This document shows, one piece after another, positions 54,329 to 62,592 of a DNA stretch of 64,000 nucleotides. Below the pieces are notes generated by a model. That model saw nothing but the letters and a program-made list of their open reading frames with translations, made no database searches and was not told the origin of the DNA. A program made the position numbers and the translations under genes. Each line of letters opens with the position of its first letter. Position 1 is the stretch's first letter. Source of the DNA: Mechercharimyces sp. CAU 1602 (GTDB lineage Bacteria > Bacillota > Bacilli > Thermoactinomycetales > JANTPT01); contig NZ_JANTPT010000001.1 in assembly GCF_024753565.1 (NCBI RefSeq), positions 186,001-250,000 of the forward strand, read 5' to 3'.

Positions 54329-54784
54329 TTGTCTTTTGGTTCTGATATTTATATTGCTTTGGTTTTGGGAGTGGTACTGAGCCTGCTGTATGCTGAAAAA
54401 ACGGGAATTGTTCCAGCAGGTCTGGTTGTCCCTGGTTACTTAGCGATGGTGTTTGATCAGCCAATTTTTATTTTAATAGTTTTCTTTATATCCTTTCTCA
54501 CCTATTTAATAGTGACAAATGGGATATCACGTTTTGTTATTCTATATGGTCGTAGGAAGTTTGCTGCGATGTTAATCGTAGGCATTTTATTAAAGTTGAT
54601 ATTTGATTATTTTTATCCTATAATGCCTTTTGAAATCTATGAGTTTCGTGGAATTGGGGTAATTGTACCAGGGTTGATCGCAAATACAATCCAAAAACAA
54701 GGAATGATCCCCACCGTATTTAGTACAATTCTGCTTAGTGGAGCAACCTTCATTTTGATGTTTGCTTATCATTATTTTCTGTAG
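54329..54784 (+). CDS. pgsC: Poly-gamma-glutamate synthase PgsC
   Basis: Small membrane subunit with four or five helices. Start TTG at 54329 follows GAGGGAGG by seven bases and gives the family start SFGSDIYIALVLGVVLSLLYAEKTGIVPAGLVVPGYLA. Conserved IGVIVPGLIANTIQKQG and the length (about 151 residues) agree with CapC. It supports PgsB in polymerisation or transport. The upstream extension to 54290 lies inside pgsB and has no RBS. Confidence 0.93.
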   Translation: MSFGSDIYIALVLGVVLSLLYAEKTGIVPAGLVVPGYLAMVFDQPIFILIVFFISFLTYLIVTNGISRFVILYGRRKFAAMLIVGILLKLIFDYFYPIMPFEIYEFRGIGVIVPGLIANTIQKQGMIPTVFSTILLSGATFILMFAYHYFL

Positions 54785-54794
54785 GGTGGAAACT

Positions 54795-55970
54795 GTGGAG
54801 AACTTAACATTTAAACAAAAGTATTTAAGTTGGGTCAAAAGGCATAAGAAAAAAGCCTCCAAACATACAATTATCGCTACTTCTATTTCATTAGTACTCA
54901 TTATTTTAATTACTATACTTAGTAACGGTGATGAAATCGTAGCTGTTGAAAAGGATCCAGAAACGGAATTGACAGTGACCCTGATGGGCGATATGATGTT
55001 TGGTCGCTATGTGGAACATGCGATTGAAAAGAAAGGGCATTCTTATCTGTTTAGATATATCCGACCTTATTTAGAAGAATCGGATTATATAACTGGTAAC
55101 TTAGAAAGCCCTATTGTTTTGGCAGATGAATACAAAAAAGCAGATAAAACCACTCATTTTCGTACAGGAAGAGATACAGCTAAATTACTAAGCGACATGG
55201 GGTTTACTACTGTGAATCTAGCCAATGAACACGCCCTTGATTATGGTGAATCGGGTCTAGCTGATACGTTAAAAGTTTTTGAGGAATTGGGCGTAAGAAC
55301 GGTTGGTGCAGGGTTAACTCGGAGAGATGCTAGCAAAATCTCTTATTCTGAAGTGAATGATTATCGTATCGCCACCCTCGGCTTTACTGATGTTGTACCA
55401 GCAGGATTTAAAGCAACAAGTGACAATCCTGGAGTGTTAACAGCCTCACCCAAAACTTATATGCCACTAATAGAGAAGGCTAATCGCAATGCTGACATGG
55501 TAGTTGTTCATGTTCATTGGGGGCAAGAGTACGATAGTGGTACACATCCTAGACAACGAGAAATTGCAAAGGCGATGGTAGATGCTGGGGCAGATATTAT
55601 TGTGGGACACCAGCCCCACGTCTTAGAACCTGTAGAGGTATATAAGGGTGCCGTTATTCTTTATAGTTTAGGTAATTTTATCTTTGATCAGGGTTGGTCT
55701 CGCACGCGTGAAAGTGTATTGGCACAATATAAGCTGACTAAAGACGGCAATGCACGTGTAGAATTGATCCCGGTATATATCAGAGAGGCGAGTCCTAAAC
55801 CTTTAACTGGATGGGAGGGAATGTATCGGAGGAATAAAATATTTTTGCAGTTGAGTAAACAGACAATGAAGATAGAAGATCCTGTAAGGTGGGATCGTGA
55901 GGGAGACAAATTTATGTTCGAATTGGAGAGACCTAAAGGGCTAGAAGGTGATGGATCAAGTGGGCAATAG
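54795..55970 (+). CDS. pgsA: Poly-gamma-glutamate synthase PgsA (CapA)
   Basis: Single-pass membrane protein with a large outside domain of the CapA metallophosphatase-like fold: LTVTLMGDMMFGRYVEHA, GNLESPIVLADEY, TVNLANEHALDYGESGL, VVHVHWGQEYDSG and IIVGHQPHVLEPVEVYKGAVILYSLGNFIFDQ. It is needed for PGA synthesis or export. I start at GTG 54795 (TAGGGTGGA six bases upstream); earlier in-frame codons lack an RBS. A basic cytosolic stretch (KRHKKKASKHT) precedes the helix. Confidence 0.93.
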   Translation: MENLTFKQKYLSWVKRHKKKASKHTIIATSISLVLIILITILSNGDEIVAVEKDPETELTVTLMGDMMFGRYVEHAIEKKGHSYLFRYIRPYLEESDYITGNLESPIVLADEYKKADKTTHFRTGRDTAKLLSDMGFTTVNLANEHALDYGESGLADTLKVFEELGVRTVGAGLTRRDASKISYSEVNDYRIATLGFTDVVPAGFKATSDNPGVLTASPKTYMPLIEKANRNADMVVVHVHWGQEYDSGTHPRQREIAKAMVDAGADIIVGHQPHVLEPVEVYKGAVILYSLGNFIFDQGWSRTRESVLAQYKLTKDGNARVELIPVYIREASPKPLTGWEGMYRRNKIFLQLSKQTMKIEDPVRWDREGDKFMFELERPKGLEGDGSSGQ

Positions 55971-57597
55971 ATGGTTTCATATAGTTATGAGTATCTCTGT
56001 GGTAGTGGGGCTAGGGTTAATCTATGCATATGAATATGGCTTAATTGTAAATAAACAGGAGAAACAAGTAGCTCATATGAAAGAAGAAGAGACAAGTAAC
56101 TTCGGATATGGTGTAAGTGCTGGACATCCCTTAGCGGTAGACGTAGGGATGAAAGTATTGGAAGAGGGGGGTAATGCGGTTGATGCTGCGATTGCTGTAG
56201 CGTATGCTCTCACCGTAGTGGAGCCGTACGGTTCGGGTATTGGTGGAGGAGGAGCAATGTTGGTTTATCCCACAGATGGGTCAGATCCAGTTACGATAGA
56301 TTATCGCGAAACAGTCCCCTATTCGGGCTATGTATCTGATAATGGAATTGGAACACCTGGTATGGTGAAGGGTATGGATGTGGCCCATGAACGTTTTGGT
56401 ACGATACCGATGAAAGATATTATTCAGCCTTCAGTAAATTTAGCTAATAGTGGATTTGAAATAAACTCGACTATGCATAGTATACTAAGTAATGCGCAGT
56501 ATAGGATGCCTGTGGACGAGCTTCCTCATATGTATCCAAAAGGTCAGCCACTGGAAACAGGAGGACTATTAATTCAGAAAGAACTAGGGGGAACATTAGA
56601 GAAAATACAAAAGGGTGGAGCTAAATCTTTTTATGATGGAGAAGTTGCGCAAGCCCTTAAAAAAGAGGTCCCGTATATAAAAAATGAGGATTTAAACAAG
56701 TATGAAGTCGATATTCAGCCTTCAGTACGAGGGAAATTTGCTGGGTATGATGTATGGTCTGCTCCCCCTCCATTAGCAGGAGTTACTTTAATTCAATCTC
56801 TGCAAATGGCAGAAATACTAAAATTCAACAAAGATACGGACATGACAGACTATATGCACCTGATAAATGAGATTACGAAGAGAGCATATCATGATCGGAT
56901 ACTTAACGTGGGCGATCCGGATTTCGAAAAGGTAGATTCAGATAAATTAACTAGCATTCCTTATTCTAAGCAACTTGCATCAGACATTTCACTAGAGTCA
57001 CTCTCAACAGATCACATTATGAAAGATGAGACAGAGGAAGAAGATCACGGTAACACAACTCATTTTGTCGTAGTTGATGAGGATGGGATGATGGTATCGA
57101 CGACGAATACACTAAGCAACTTCTTCGGATCAGGTCATTATGTTAAGGGCTTTTTTCTTAATAATCAACTACGTAATTTTAGTCAAACGCCAACTTCACC
57201 TAATTATCCCGAACCAGGGAAAAGACCACGCAGCTTTACTGCTCCAACGATTCTAGCTAAGGACGGTAAACCGGTAATAGGCATAGGATCGCCTGGAGGA
57301 TCACGGATTCCAGTATCACTTACAGAGGTATTAGTGCGCATGTTAAAGTATGAATATCCTATGCAAAAAGCGATTGATGATCCCCGTTTCTTCGTAGAAG
57401 AAAACATGATTTCCATTGAGGAAGAAAGATTTACTCCTGAGACGATTGCTCAACTACAAAGTAAAGGGTATTCTGTTCGTATTCAATCCCCTATATACTT
57501 TGGCGGTGTACAAGGTCTTGTGATAGACTATGAAAATAATGAAGTATATGGTGGGGCGGATGATCGCCGTTCAGGTGATTGGGAATCAGGAAAATAA
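55948..57597 (+). CDS. ggt: Membrane-anchored gamma-glutamyltransferase (CapD/PgsD-like)
   Basis: Ntn-hydrolase precursor that self-cleaves before Thr370 (NTTHFVVVDEDG), the standard GGT nucleophile; DYRETVPYSG carries the substrate Arg120, and GSPGGSRIP is the oxyanion loop. An N-terminal helix (about 10-29) anchors it. In the capsule of Bacillus anthracis CapD links PGA to peptidoglycan, while other GGT enzymes cut it, so attachment or trimming of polymer is likely here. The start overlaps pgsA by about 20 bases. Confidence 0.92.
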   Translation: MMDQVGNRWFHIVMSISVVVGLGLIYAYEYGLIVNKQEKQVAHMKEEETSNFGYGVSAGHPLAVDVGMKVLEEGGNAVDAAIAVAYALTVVEPYGSGIGGGGAMLVYPTDGSDPVTIDYRETVPYSGYVSDNGIGTPGMVKGMDVAHERFGTIPMKDIIQPSVNLANSGFEINSTMHSILSNAQYRMPVDELPHMYPKGQPLETGGLLIQKELGGTLEKIQKGGAKSFYDGEVAQALKKEVPYIKNEDLNKYEVDIQPSVRGKFAGYDVWSAPPPLAGVTLIQSLQMAEILKFNKDTDMTDYMHLINEITKRAYHDRILNVGDPDFEKVDSDKLTSIPYSKQLASDISLESLSTDHIMKDETEEEDHGNTTHFVVVDEDGMMVSTTNTLSNFFGSGHYVKGFFLNNQLRNFSQTPTSPNYPEPGKRPRSFTAPTILAKDGKPVIGIGSPGGSRIPVSLTEVLVRMLKYEYPMQKAIDDPRFFVEENMISIEEERFTPETIAQLQSKGYSVRIQSPIYFGGVQGLVIDYENNEVYGGADDRRSGDWESGK

Positions 57598-57620
57598 ATA
57601 GTTATGAAGGTGAGTAATTC

Positions 57621-58208
57621 ATGAAGTGGTTAAAACCTATTCTTTCTTTATTTTTCTTAGTGTTTGTTATGTCCGTCATGATTGGTTTTAAGCATGTGGA
57701 GTTTTTAAGCGCTCAGGAAAAATCAATTATTGAGTACTATAAGGAAGAATGGGAACGTAGGGAAGAAAGAAAAGCAGAGAGTTCATATATTATGAGCCAT
57801 ACAAAGGTGAATACCGTAGGTACTTGGTCAGCTTCCACTAATGCGTTTGGTTATTCAGGTGCGAACTATCAGCCAAATGCTAAGGGGACTGGAGAGGATA
57901 CATTTACTTGGGCGTTTAAGGTGAAGCGTTCGGATCAGTATCAGGTGTTTGTTCATCAAGTGCCTGCGTTTGATCGGGCGAGCAATGCTCCGTTTACAGT
58001 TACACACGCTCAGGGCGAAGATACAATAACGGTAGATCAACGCTCTGGAAATGAATGGTTTGAGTTGGGTACCTACTCTTTTGATAAAGATAAGGAGTGG
58101 AAAATTACTTTATCTGATGCGGGAGACGGTTATGTTATTGCAGACGCACTTAAGTTAGTCTCTGTCTCTGATCCAGACTGGGACGTAGTATTAGAAAATG
58201 ACCGCTAA
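57621..58208 (+). CDS. Membrane-anchored golvesin-like domain protein, fifth gene of the pgs operon
   Basis: A membrane helix (about 4-24), a charged helical stalk (YYKEEWERREERKAE) and one golvesin-like domain (about 62-183) with STNAFGYSGANYQ, YQVFVHQVPAFDRASNAPF and DGYVIADALKLV. The domain matches those of the secreted deacetylase across the intergenic region. It occupies the place of the small PgsE/CapE protein that activates PGA synthesis in other bacteria but is larger and different. Likely outside, near nascent polymer. RBS GAAGGTGAG. Confidence 0.8.
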   Translation: MKWLKPILSLFFLVFVMSVMIGFKHVEFLSAQEKSIIEYYKEEWERREERKAESSYIMSHTKVNTVGTWSASTNAFGYSGANYQPNAKGTGEDTFTWAFKVKRSDQYQVFVHQVPAFDRASNAPFTVTHAQGEDTITVDQRSGNEWFELGTYSFDKDKEWKITLSDAGDGYVIADALKLVSVSDPDWDVVLENDR

Positions 58209-58229
58209 CGAAGAGCTAGCTATTGATAG

Positions 58230-58270
58230 AAACGCCCTTGATCCTAAAATTATAGCGATCAAGGGCGTTT
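58230..58270 (+). terminator. Terminator of the pgs operon
   Basis: AAACGCCCTTGATC and GATCAAGGGCGTTT form a 14-bp perfect stem with a 13-base loop, then GTCTTAAG. Confidence 0.8.
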
Positions 58271-58613
58271 GTCTTAAGTGAATAGAGTAGTATTTACAGG
58301 GGTAACGATAAGTCAATAGATAATTATTGTAATAAAAAATTATCCTCTGATCTCTGATATTCTTGTAGTTTCTGAGAGCCTTTCATATGGGTTCTGCATC
58401 GAAGTGGAGGAACATTCATTTATTTTTACTAAATGGGAATAAATTAGGCTAAAGGCTTATATTGAGATCTAGGAAGTCAGTCTTCCTCCCCGATTAATGA
58501 AGCACACCAACCGTCAAGAAGATGGTACGCTGAGTCTTAGTAGACCTATGCCGCTTTGACTAAACAAGATCAATCTTCGATAGAGTTTTTCTGAAGTTAG
58601 TAGGGGGGATATT
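58271..58613. other. Intergenic stretch without recognised content
   Basis: A+T-rich sequence between the pgs terminator and the next gene. It contains GAAGTCAGTCTTCCTCCCCG and no open frame with an RBS. A relic of an inserted element is possible, but I see no ends. Confidence 0.4.
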
Positions 58614-58934
58614 ATGAGCATCATAGATGATTCAATACGCTTTGTGGCTAAGATTAACTTTTTTGAAGAGACGACGATGATAAAGTTTGGATGGTCAGGT
58701 ATGATGATACCTATGCAGATTGATCAGTCATTAATTACATGTAAGATTACATTAGGAGATGAAGGTACAGTATTCGAAAAAGGGATCGAGCACGAAGTAA
58801 AGATATTATTGCCTGGAATAACAAAAAGCGACCTAGAGTCTAATGGTCAGATGCTTTTTCCTGGATATGAATTTCTATTTCGCAATGGAAAGGTGGTGTT
58901 TGGGAAAGGGGAGGTGATAAGGATACTTGAGTAA
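58614..58934 (+). CDS. Small protein with EF-Tu-like beta-barrel pattern
   Basis: The 106-residue product is predicted all-beta; the order of strands (KINFFEETTMIKFGWSGMMIPMQID, IEHEVKILLPGI and FLFRNGKVVFGKGEVIRIL) resembles domain III of EF-Tu. Small proteins of this type occur in polymorphic-toxin and immunity regions, which this position fits. RBS AGTAGGGGGGA before the ATG. A hairpin terminator follows, then the intron. Function unknown. Confidence 0.5.
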   Translation: MSIIDDSIRFVAKINFFEETTMIKFGWSGMMIPMQIDQSLITCKITLGDEGTVFEKGIEHEVKILLPGITKSDLESNGQMLFPGYEFLFRNGKVVFGKGEVIRILE

Positions 58935-58973
58935 ATGAAATTATATTTTGTACTTGGTTTTGAATAGAGACTG

Positions 58974-59010
58974 GGAGGCACTCTCATGTGATCATATGAG
59001 AGTGCTTCCT
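58974..59010 (+). terminator. Terminator hairpin immediately before the group II intron
   Basis: GGAGGCACTCTCAT pairs with ATGAGAGTGCTTCC (one G-U), followed by TTAT and then the intron start GTGCGCCC. The T run appears interrupted by the insertion. Confidence 0.75.
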
Positions 59011-59013
59011 TAT

Positions 59014-60485
59014 GTGCGCCCGGCATGGTCGCGTTCTATAGGGTGAAGTCCCGAACGACGAAGGTAGCAGTAGTCGTTAGCCTATGACAAGGGTGTCCAC
59101 CGTAGTGGAATCTGAAGGAAGTCGGCGGCAAACCTCCGGCCTGACGAACAGGAACCTCATAGAAGGCGAGCGCTGCTTGGATAAGTCTGGAGAACAAAAA
59201 AGTCCATACTATCGAAGGGCAGGGAACGTAAATGAGGCGGGTAGATGGAGGGAAAGAACGCGTTCTTTCCCGGGGAGATCTGACCGGAACGCCACGCTCA
59301 CGTGGTAACCTTTTTCAAGTAGGAAACTGAACGGTCAGAAGTCAGCAGAAGCTATAGTACCCAGACGCGGATGCGTGGACGGGGAAGGTCTGAACATTTA
59401 GGAAGAATGTTTCGCTAGGCGTTCATCCGTTACGACGAAGCAGACAACTCACATGGTGGCTTACCCAAAGGAGGAGATGGTGAATTTCATGGTGGACTTT
59501 GAGAGGGTGGAGTAAAGGATGGCACAAACAGAAAGGGACGTTCACGAGGTGGGAAATATCGATGTGGATGAAACGAATGCTCTCACGGGGAACCTCTTGA
59601 AAGCACTGAAACAAGTAGAAAAGAATAAAGGGAGCCATGGAGTGGACGGCATGCCAGTAGAAGCCCTACGAGCGCACCTACAAACGCATTGGCTGACCCT
59701 ACGTTCTTCCATAGAGGAAGGAACGAACCGATGCCCCTGAGGCGGATCGAAATCCTGAAACCGTTCGGAGGGAGTCGGTTATTAGGAATCCCGACCGTGT
59801 TGGATCGGTTCATTCAACAAGCCATTGCGCAAGTACTTACGCCCCTTTTCAATCCAACCTTTTCTTGAACACAGCTATGGGTTCCGACCAGGAAGACGGG
59901 GACACGACGCGGTAAAGAAAGCAAGGGAGTACATCGAAGGGAGCCATCGGTGGGTGGTGGACATGGACTTGTATGCCTTCTTTGGCCGATTGAACCAGAA
60001 CAAACTCATGGGACTCTTGGCGAAGAGGGTGAAAGACAAACTCCTACTCAAGCTGATTGGTCAGTACTTGAACGCGGGTGTGATGAAAAATGGATGCAAA
60101 GTTAGGAGTGAACAAGGGGTCCCGCAGGCGAGTCCGTTGAGCCCGCTCCTATCCAACATCATGCTGGACGTGCAAGACAAGGAGCTGTAACCTCTACGTG
60201 AAGAGTAGAAAAGCGGGAATCCGGGTCAAAGAATTCATCACGAAATTCATCGAAGAGAAACTGAAACTACTGGTAAACGAAGGGAAGAGTGCGGTAGACC
60301 GACCTTGAAGACGAACATTTAGCTTTACCCACCATCATCAGCCAAAGATTCGCGTAACGAAAGAGAGCATCCAATGGGCAAAGAAAAGGATACGGGGATT
60401 ACCTCGCGTTTGAAACCGATCCCGATGGAGGAGAGGATTGCAGCTGAATGTCTTTCCCGTTGGCTGGTGTAACTACTTACGGCCC
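59014..60485 (+). mobile_element. Group II intron remnant
   Basis: The 5' end GTGCGCCCGGCATGG is a bacterial group II intron start. The 500 bases that follow show domain I-IV-like content (for example GTGAAGTCCCGAACGACGAAGG and GAAGTCGGCGGCAAAC) before the reverse-transcriptase frame. Homology to a maturase C-terminus continues to about 60480 (in the third frame: LNVFPVGWCNY), then sequence changes to a toxin tip. No domain V hairpin (GAGCCGT...ACGGTTC type) is found. The element is therefore inactive and 3'-truncated. Its place just behind a terminator stem is the known target preference of class C introns. Confidence 0.8.
59519..60485 (+). pseudogene. Group II intron reverse transcriptase/maturase, broken
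   Basis: Fragment 1 (59519-59740) has the RT-0 start NALTGNLLKALKQVEKNKGS; a frameshift follows at about 59735. The next stretch encodes RRIEIPKPFGGSRLLGIPTV, SYGFRPGRRGHDAV, VDMDLYAFFG (normally VDIDLxxFFD) and SEQGVPQASPLSPLLSNIMLD. After DKEL (60190) comes directly NLYVKSRKAGIRVKEF, so about a dozen residues including the YADD catalytic motif are missing. Further frameshifts follow in the maturase part (QPKIRVTKESIQWAKKRIRG). The reading is certain to be inactive. Confidence 0.85.
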
Positions 60486-60708
60486 AGCTATTCTCATGAC
60501 AAAAGGAGATCATGCTAAAACATCTAGCTTTAGAAATATTCCCGGAGCGAAGGCTTACCGTGCTAGACAGGCTGAATTAATCCGACAGGGGAACTTTAAA
60601 CAAGCTCAACAAATGGATATAGATGATATCAGAAGTAAATTTGGGGATAAATATGATGAAGGCATTGAGCAAATGGTTAAGTATTCGAGAGAAAAGGGAT
60701 ACTACTAA
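60448..60708 (+). pseudogene. Orphan C-terminal toxin domain (polymorphic toxin tip)
   Basis: From about residue 12 the frame reads GPAILMTKGDHAKTSSFRNI, GAKAYRARQAELIRQGNFKQ and MDIDDIRSKFGDKYDEGIEQM, the pattern of a widespread toxin tip found at the end of RHS/WapA- and LXG-type toxins. The N-terminal trafficking part is absent; the first 11 residues are encoded by intron sequence. Without a start of its own it is a relic or a donor cassette. An immunity-like gene follows after a hairpin. Confidence 0.7.
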
Positions 60709-60713
60709 ATAAT

Positions 60714-60744
60714 AAGTATGGCATGCTGTTAGCATGCCATACTT
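60714..60744. other. Perfect 14-bp hairpin between toxin tip and immunity gene
   Basis: AAGTATGGCATGCT and its exact complement flank GTT. No T run follows on the plus strand, and on the minus strand only ATTATT. It could be an attenuator or RNA-processing site. Confidence 0.5.
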
Positions 60745-60764
60745 AAAAGATAAGGGGTAAGAGA

Positions 60765-61232
60765 ATGGAATTTGAATTAATACCTTATATTGGGGTGAAA
60801 TTTGTTCATTTTGGCATGGAGAGAGACAAAGTTGGGAATATACTTGGTGAAAAGGATCAAGAGATAGGTGATTTGACTATAGAATCCCAAACCGGGGTTT
60901 CTTATATTTATCAGGAATACTTCAAAACGGGTGTTTCTGCTTACTACCATGTGGATGGAACACTAAAAGCAATTCAGTTTTTTGAGCCGTCAATCCCAGT
61001 GTTCAAAGGAATAAAGTTATTAAATACATCCTATCGAAAAGTGAATAAGATCTTTAAGGAATTAGAGGACAACTCAGTGTTATGTTTCGATGATGCTATA
61101 GTCTCTCGTAAATATGGTATTTGTTTAGAGATTCCTGATTTGATTGATACGGTTGTAGCGCCGGTAAAGTTTGTTACATTGTTTGAAGAGGGGTATTATG
61201 ATTTTGAATCAGGAACCCTCATTTATGAGTAA
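60765..61232 (+). CDS. Probable immunity protein
   Basis: Not assigned to a named family. The 155-residue soluble protein follows directly after the toxin tip, the position of the cognate immunity gene, and has the alpha/beta pattern common in such proteins (VKFVHFGMERDKVGNILGE, YYHVDGTLKAIQFFEPSIPVF, CLEIPDLIDTVVAPV). RBS AAGGGGTAAG before the ATG. Function inferred from place. Confidence 0.6.
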   Translation: MEFELIPYIGVKFVHFGMERDKVGNILGEKDQEIGDLTIESQTGVSYIYQEYFKTGVSAYYHVDGTLKAIQFFEPSIPVFKGIKLLNTSYRKVNKIFKELEDNSVLCFDDAIVSRKYGICLEIPDLIDTVVAPVKFVTLFEEGYYDFESGTLIYE

Positions 61233-61264
61233 AAAACTTTTCAAAATAGAGAGGAATTACAACA

Positions 61265-61726
61265 ATGAACCAATCGATAATATGGGAAGATGGCGAACAA
61301 ATAGATTATGGGGAAATAAGGAGTTTAGAAGCTGCGCTGGATATTACTTTCCCTGATGATTACGTACAAGTAATCAAAAATAACAATGGGGCGATTCCAA
61401 CACCTCCTAATTTTAACATAGAAAATCATGGGTATAATATTATGTTTATGCTTTTGAGTGTAAGAGAGAATGATACTGAGTATGGTTTGATGAGTGTATA
61501 TAAGCGCATTAACCGCTTTTTACCGAACAAGGTTTACCCATTTGCATGCGATGGATTTGGTAACTATATATGTTTTGATTATCGAAGGGGAAGAGAACCG
61601 ATAGTAGTTTTTTGGGATCATGAAGAAGTTCTTGATGACCAGGAGTATCAGCTGTTTTTTATAGCAAGTTCGTTTGGCGAATTCACAAGAAAATTTTATA
61701 ACAGGAAAGAATATATAGATTCGTGA
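61265..61726 (+). CDS. SUKH (SMI1/KNR4) family immunity protein
   Basis: Typical SUKH layout: an N-terminal helix with LEAALDITFPDDYVQVIKNNNGAIP, a beta core (MFMLLSVREN, FLPNKVYPFACDGFGNYICFDYR) and IVVFWDHEEVLDDQ. SUKH proteins neutralise toxins of many kinds by direct binding. It lies 32 bases after the preceding immunity-like gene. RBS AGAGAGG. Its toxin partner is not visible here. Confidence 0.85.
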   Translation: MNQSIIWEDGEQIDYGEIRSLEAALDITFPDDYVQVIKNNNGAIPTPPNFNIENHGYNIMFMLLSVRENDTEYGLMSVYKRINRFLPNKVYPFACDGFGNYICFDYRRGREPIVVFWDHEEVLDDQEYQLFFIASSFGEFTRKFYNRKEYIDS

Positions 61727-61824
61727 AATTATACTCTAAGTGAAGAGTGATCTTTTAGTATATTTATCATGAGTACATCTACTCTTACTATGTAACTGTC
61801 TTAAGATAGTTTTAAAATCTAATC

Positions 61825-62128
61825 ATGGGGGATTCTCCCTTAACAATAGCGTATTTTCATATATCGTTGGAGAGAAGGGTAGAGCGTAATAAAATTGAGG
61901 AGGGTATAATTTACTTGGAAAATAATATAGCTAAGGTCTCAGTTCGGGGTCGACTAGCTTTTGGGCTAGTATGTCTAGAAATCATCCAAAGAGAATGGGA
62001 AATCATATCAACAAATTTGAATAACTTAATAAAAGAACTGTGGATCGGAGTAGAACTGGGAGCACTGGGAGGATATGATTGAAAAACTATTACCGGAATC
62101 AGAAATTATTGATTTTGGAGAAGCATAA
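61825..62128 (+). pseudogene. Frameshifted hypothetical, immunity-like gene
   Basis: An 85-residue frame (MGDSPLTIAYFHISLERRVER...) ends at 62082, but another frame continues in protein-like manner through HWEDMIEKLLPESEIIDFGEA to a TAA at 62128. A one-base shift near 62050-62070 would join them into a protein of about 100 residues. No family recognised. Confidence 0.4.
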
Positions 62129-62415
62129 TATTTCCCTATCTCATATAGTACCATTTTTGAGATCGGAAATAACAGATAATGGCGGGTGGGGTAATGAAGT
62201 TAGTGAAGGTTTCTTTAAAGGACAATGATACAAGGTTAGAGTGTAAGGATAAATCAATAATAACTGGATGTTTGGGCGCTAGGAGTGCGGTGGAGCGCAC
62301 TATCTAAAAGAAAAACAAACCACGGTCTAAACCTTAAAGTGAAGGACTTTCATACGTATTTCGTATCGAATCTGAAGATCTTTGCGCATAATGGTGTGGA
62401 GATGGTTTTCTTTAG
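62129..62415. other. Degenerate intergenic stretch
   Basis: No open frame with an RBS. Probably contains remains of the toxin gene whose tip begins at 62416. Confidence 0.35.
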
Positions 62416-62574
62416 GTGACAAATAAAAAGAGTGATTGGGATGTTGATCACCAATCTAAGTGGACAAATCGAAGATTCCCTAGTAATGTAAAATTGAGAG
62501 AAGTATTAGATGATTATCAAAGAGGGACTAGGTTGGGGTGTTCTTCATGTAATCGGAGTAGAGGGAATAGCTGA
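62416..62574 (+). pseudogene. Orphan HNH-like nuclease toxin tip
   Basis: GTG at 62416 begins a 52-residue frame: DWDVDHQSKWTNRRFPSN, then LDDYQRGTRLGCSSCNRSRG. The D-H motif with a downstream CxxCN is the mark of an HNH/EndoVII-type nuclease fold seen in polymorphic-toxin tips. The N-terminal part is missing, so this is a remnant. A SUFU gene, a common partner of toxin cassettes, follows after 18 bases. Confidence 0.55.
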
Positions 62575-62592
62575 AAAAGGTTGTGGAATTGA

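Noticed and set aside
59084-59308. 74-residue frame within the intron RNA
   Set aside because: Lies in structured intron domain sequence with no RBS; not protein-like.
61171-61356. 61-residue frame overlapping two immunity genes
   Set aside because: Runs across the end of one and start of the other real gene; no RBS.
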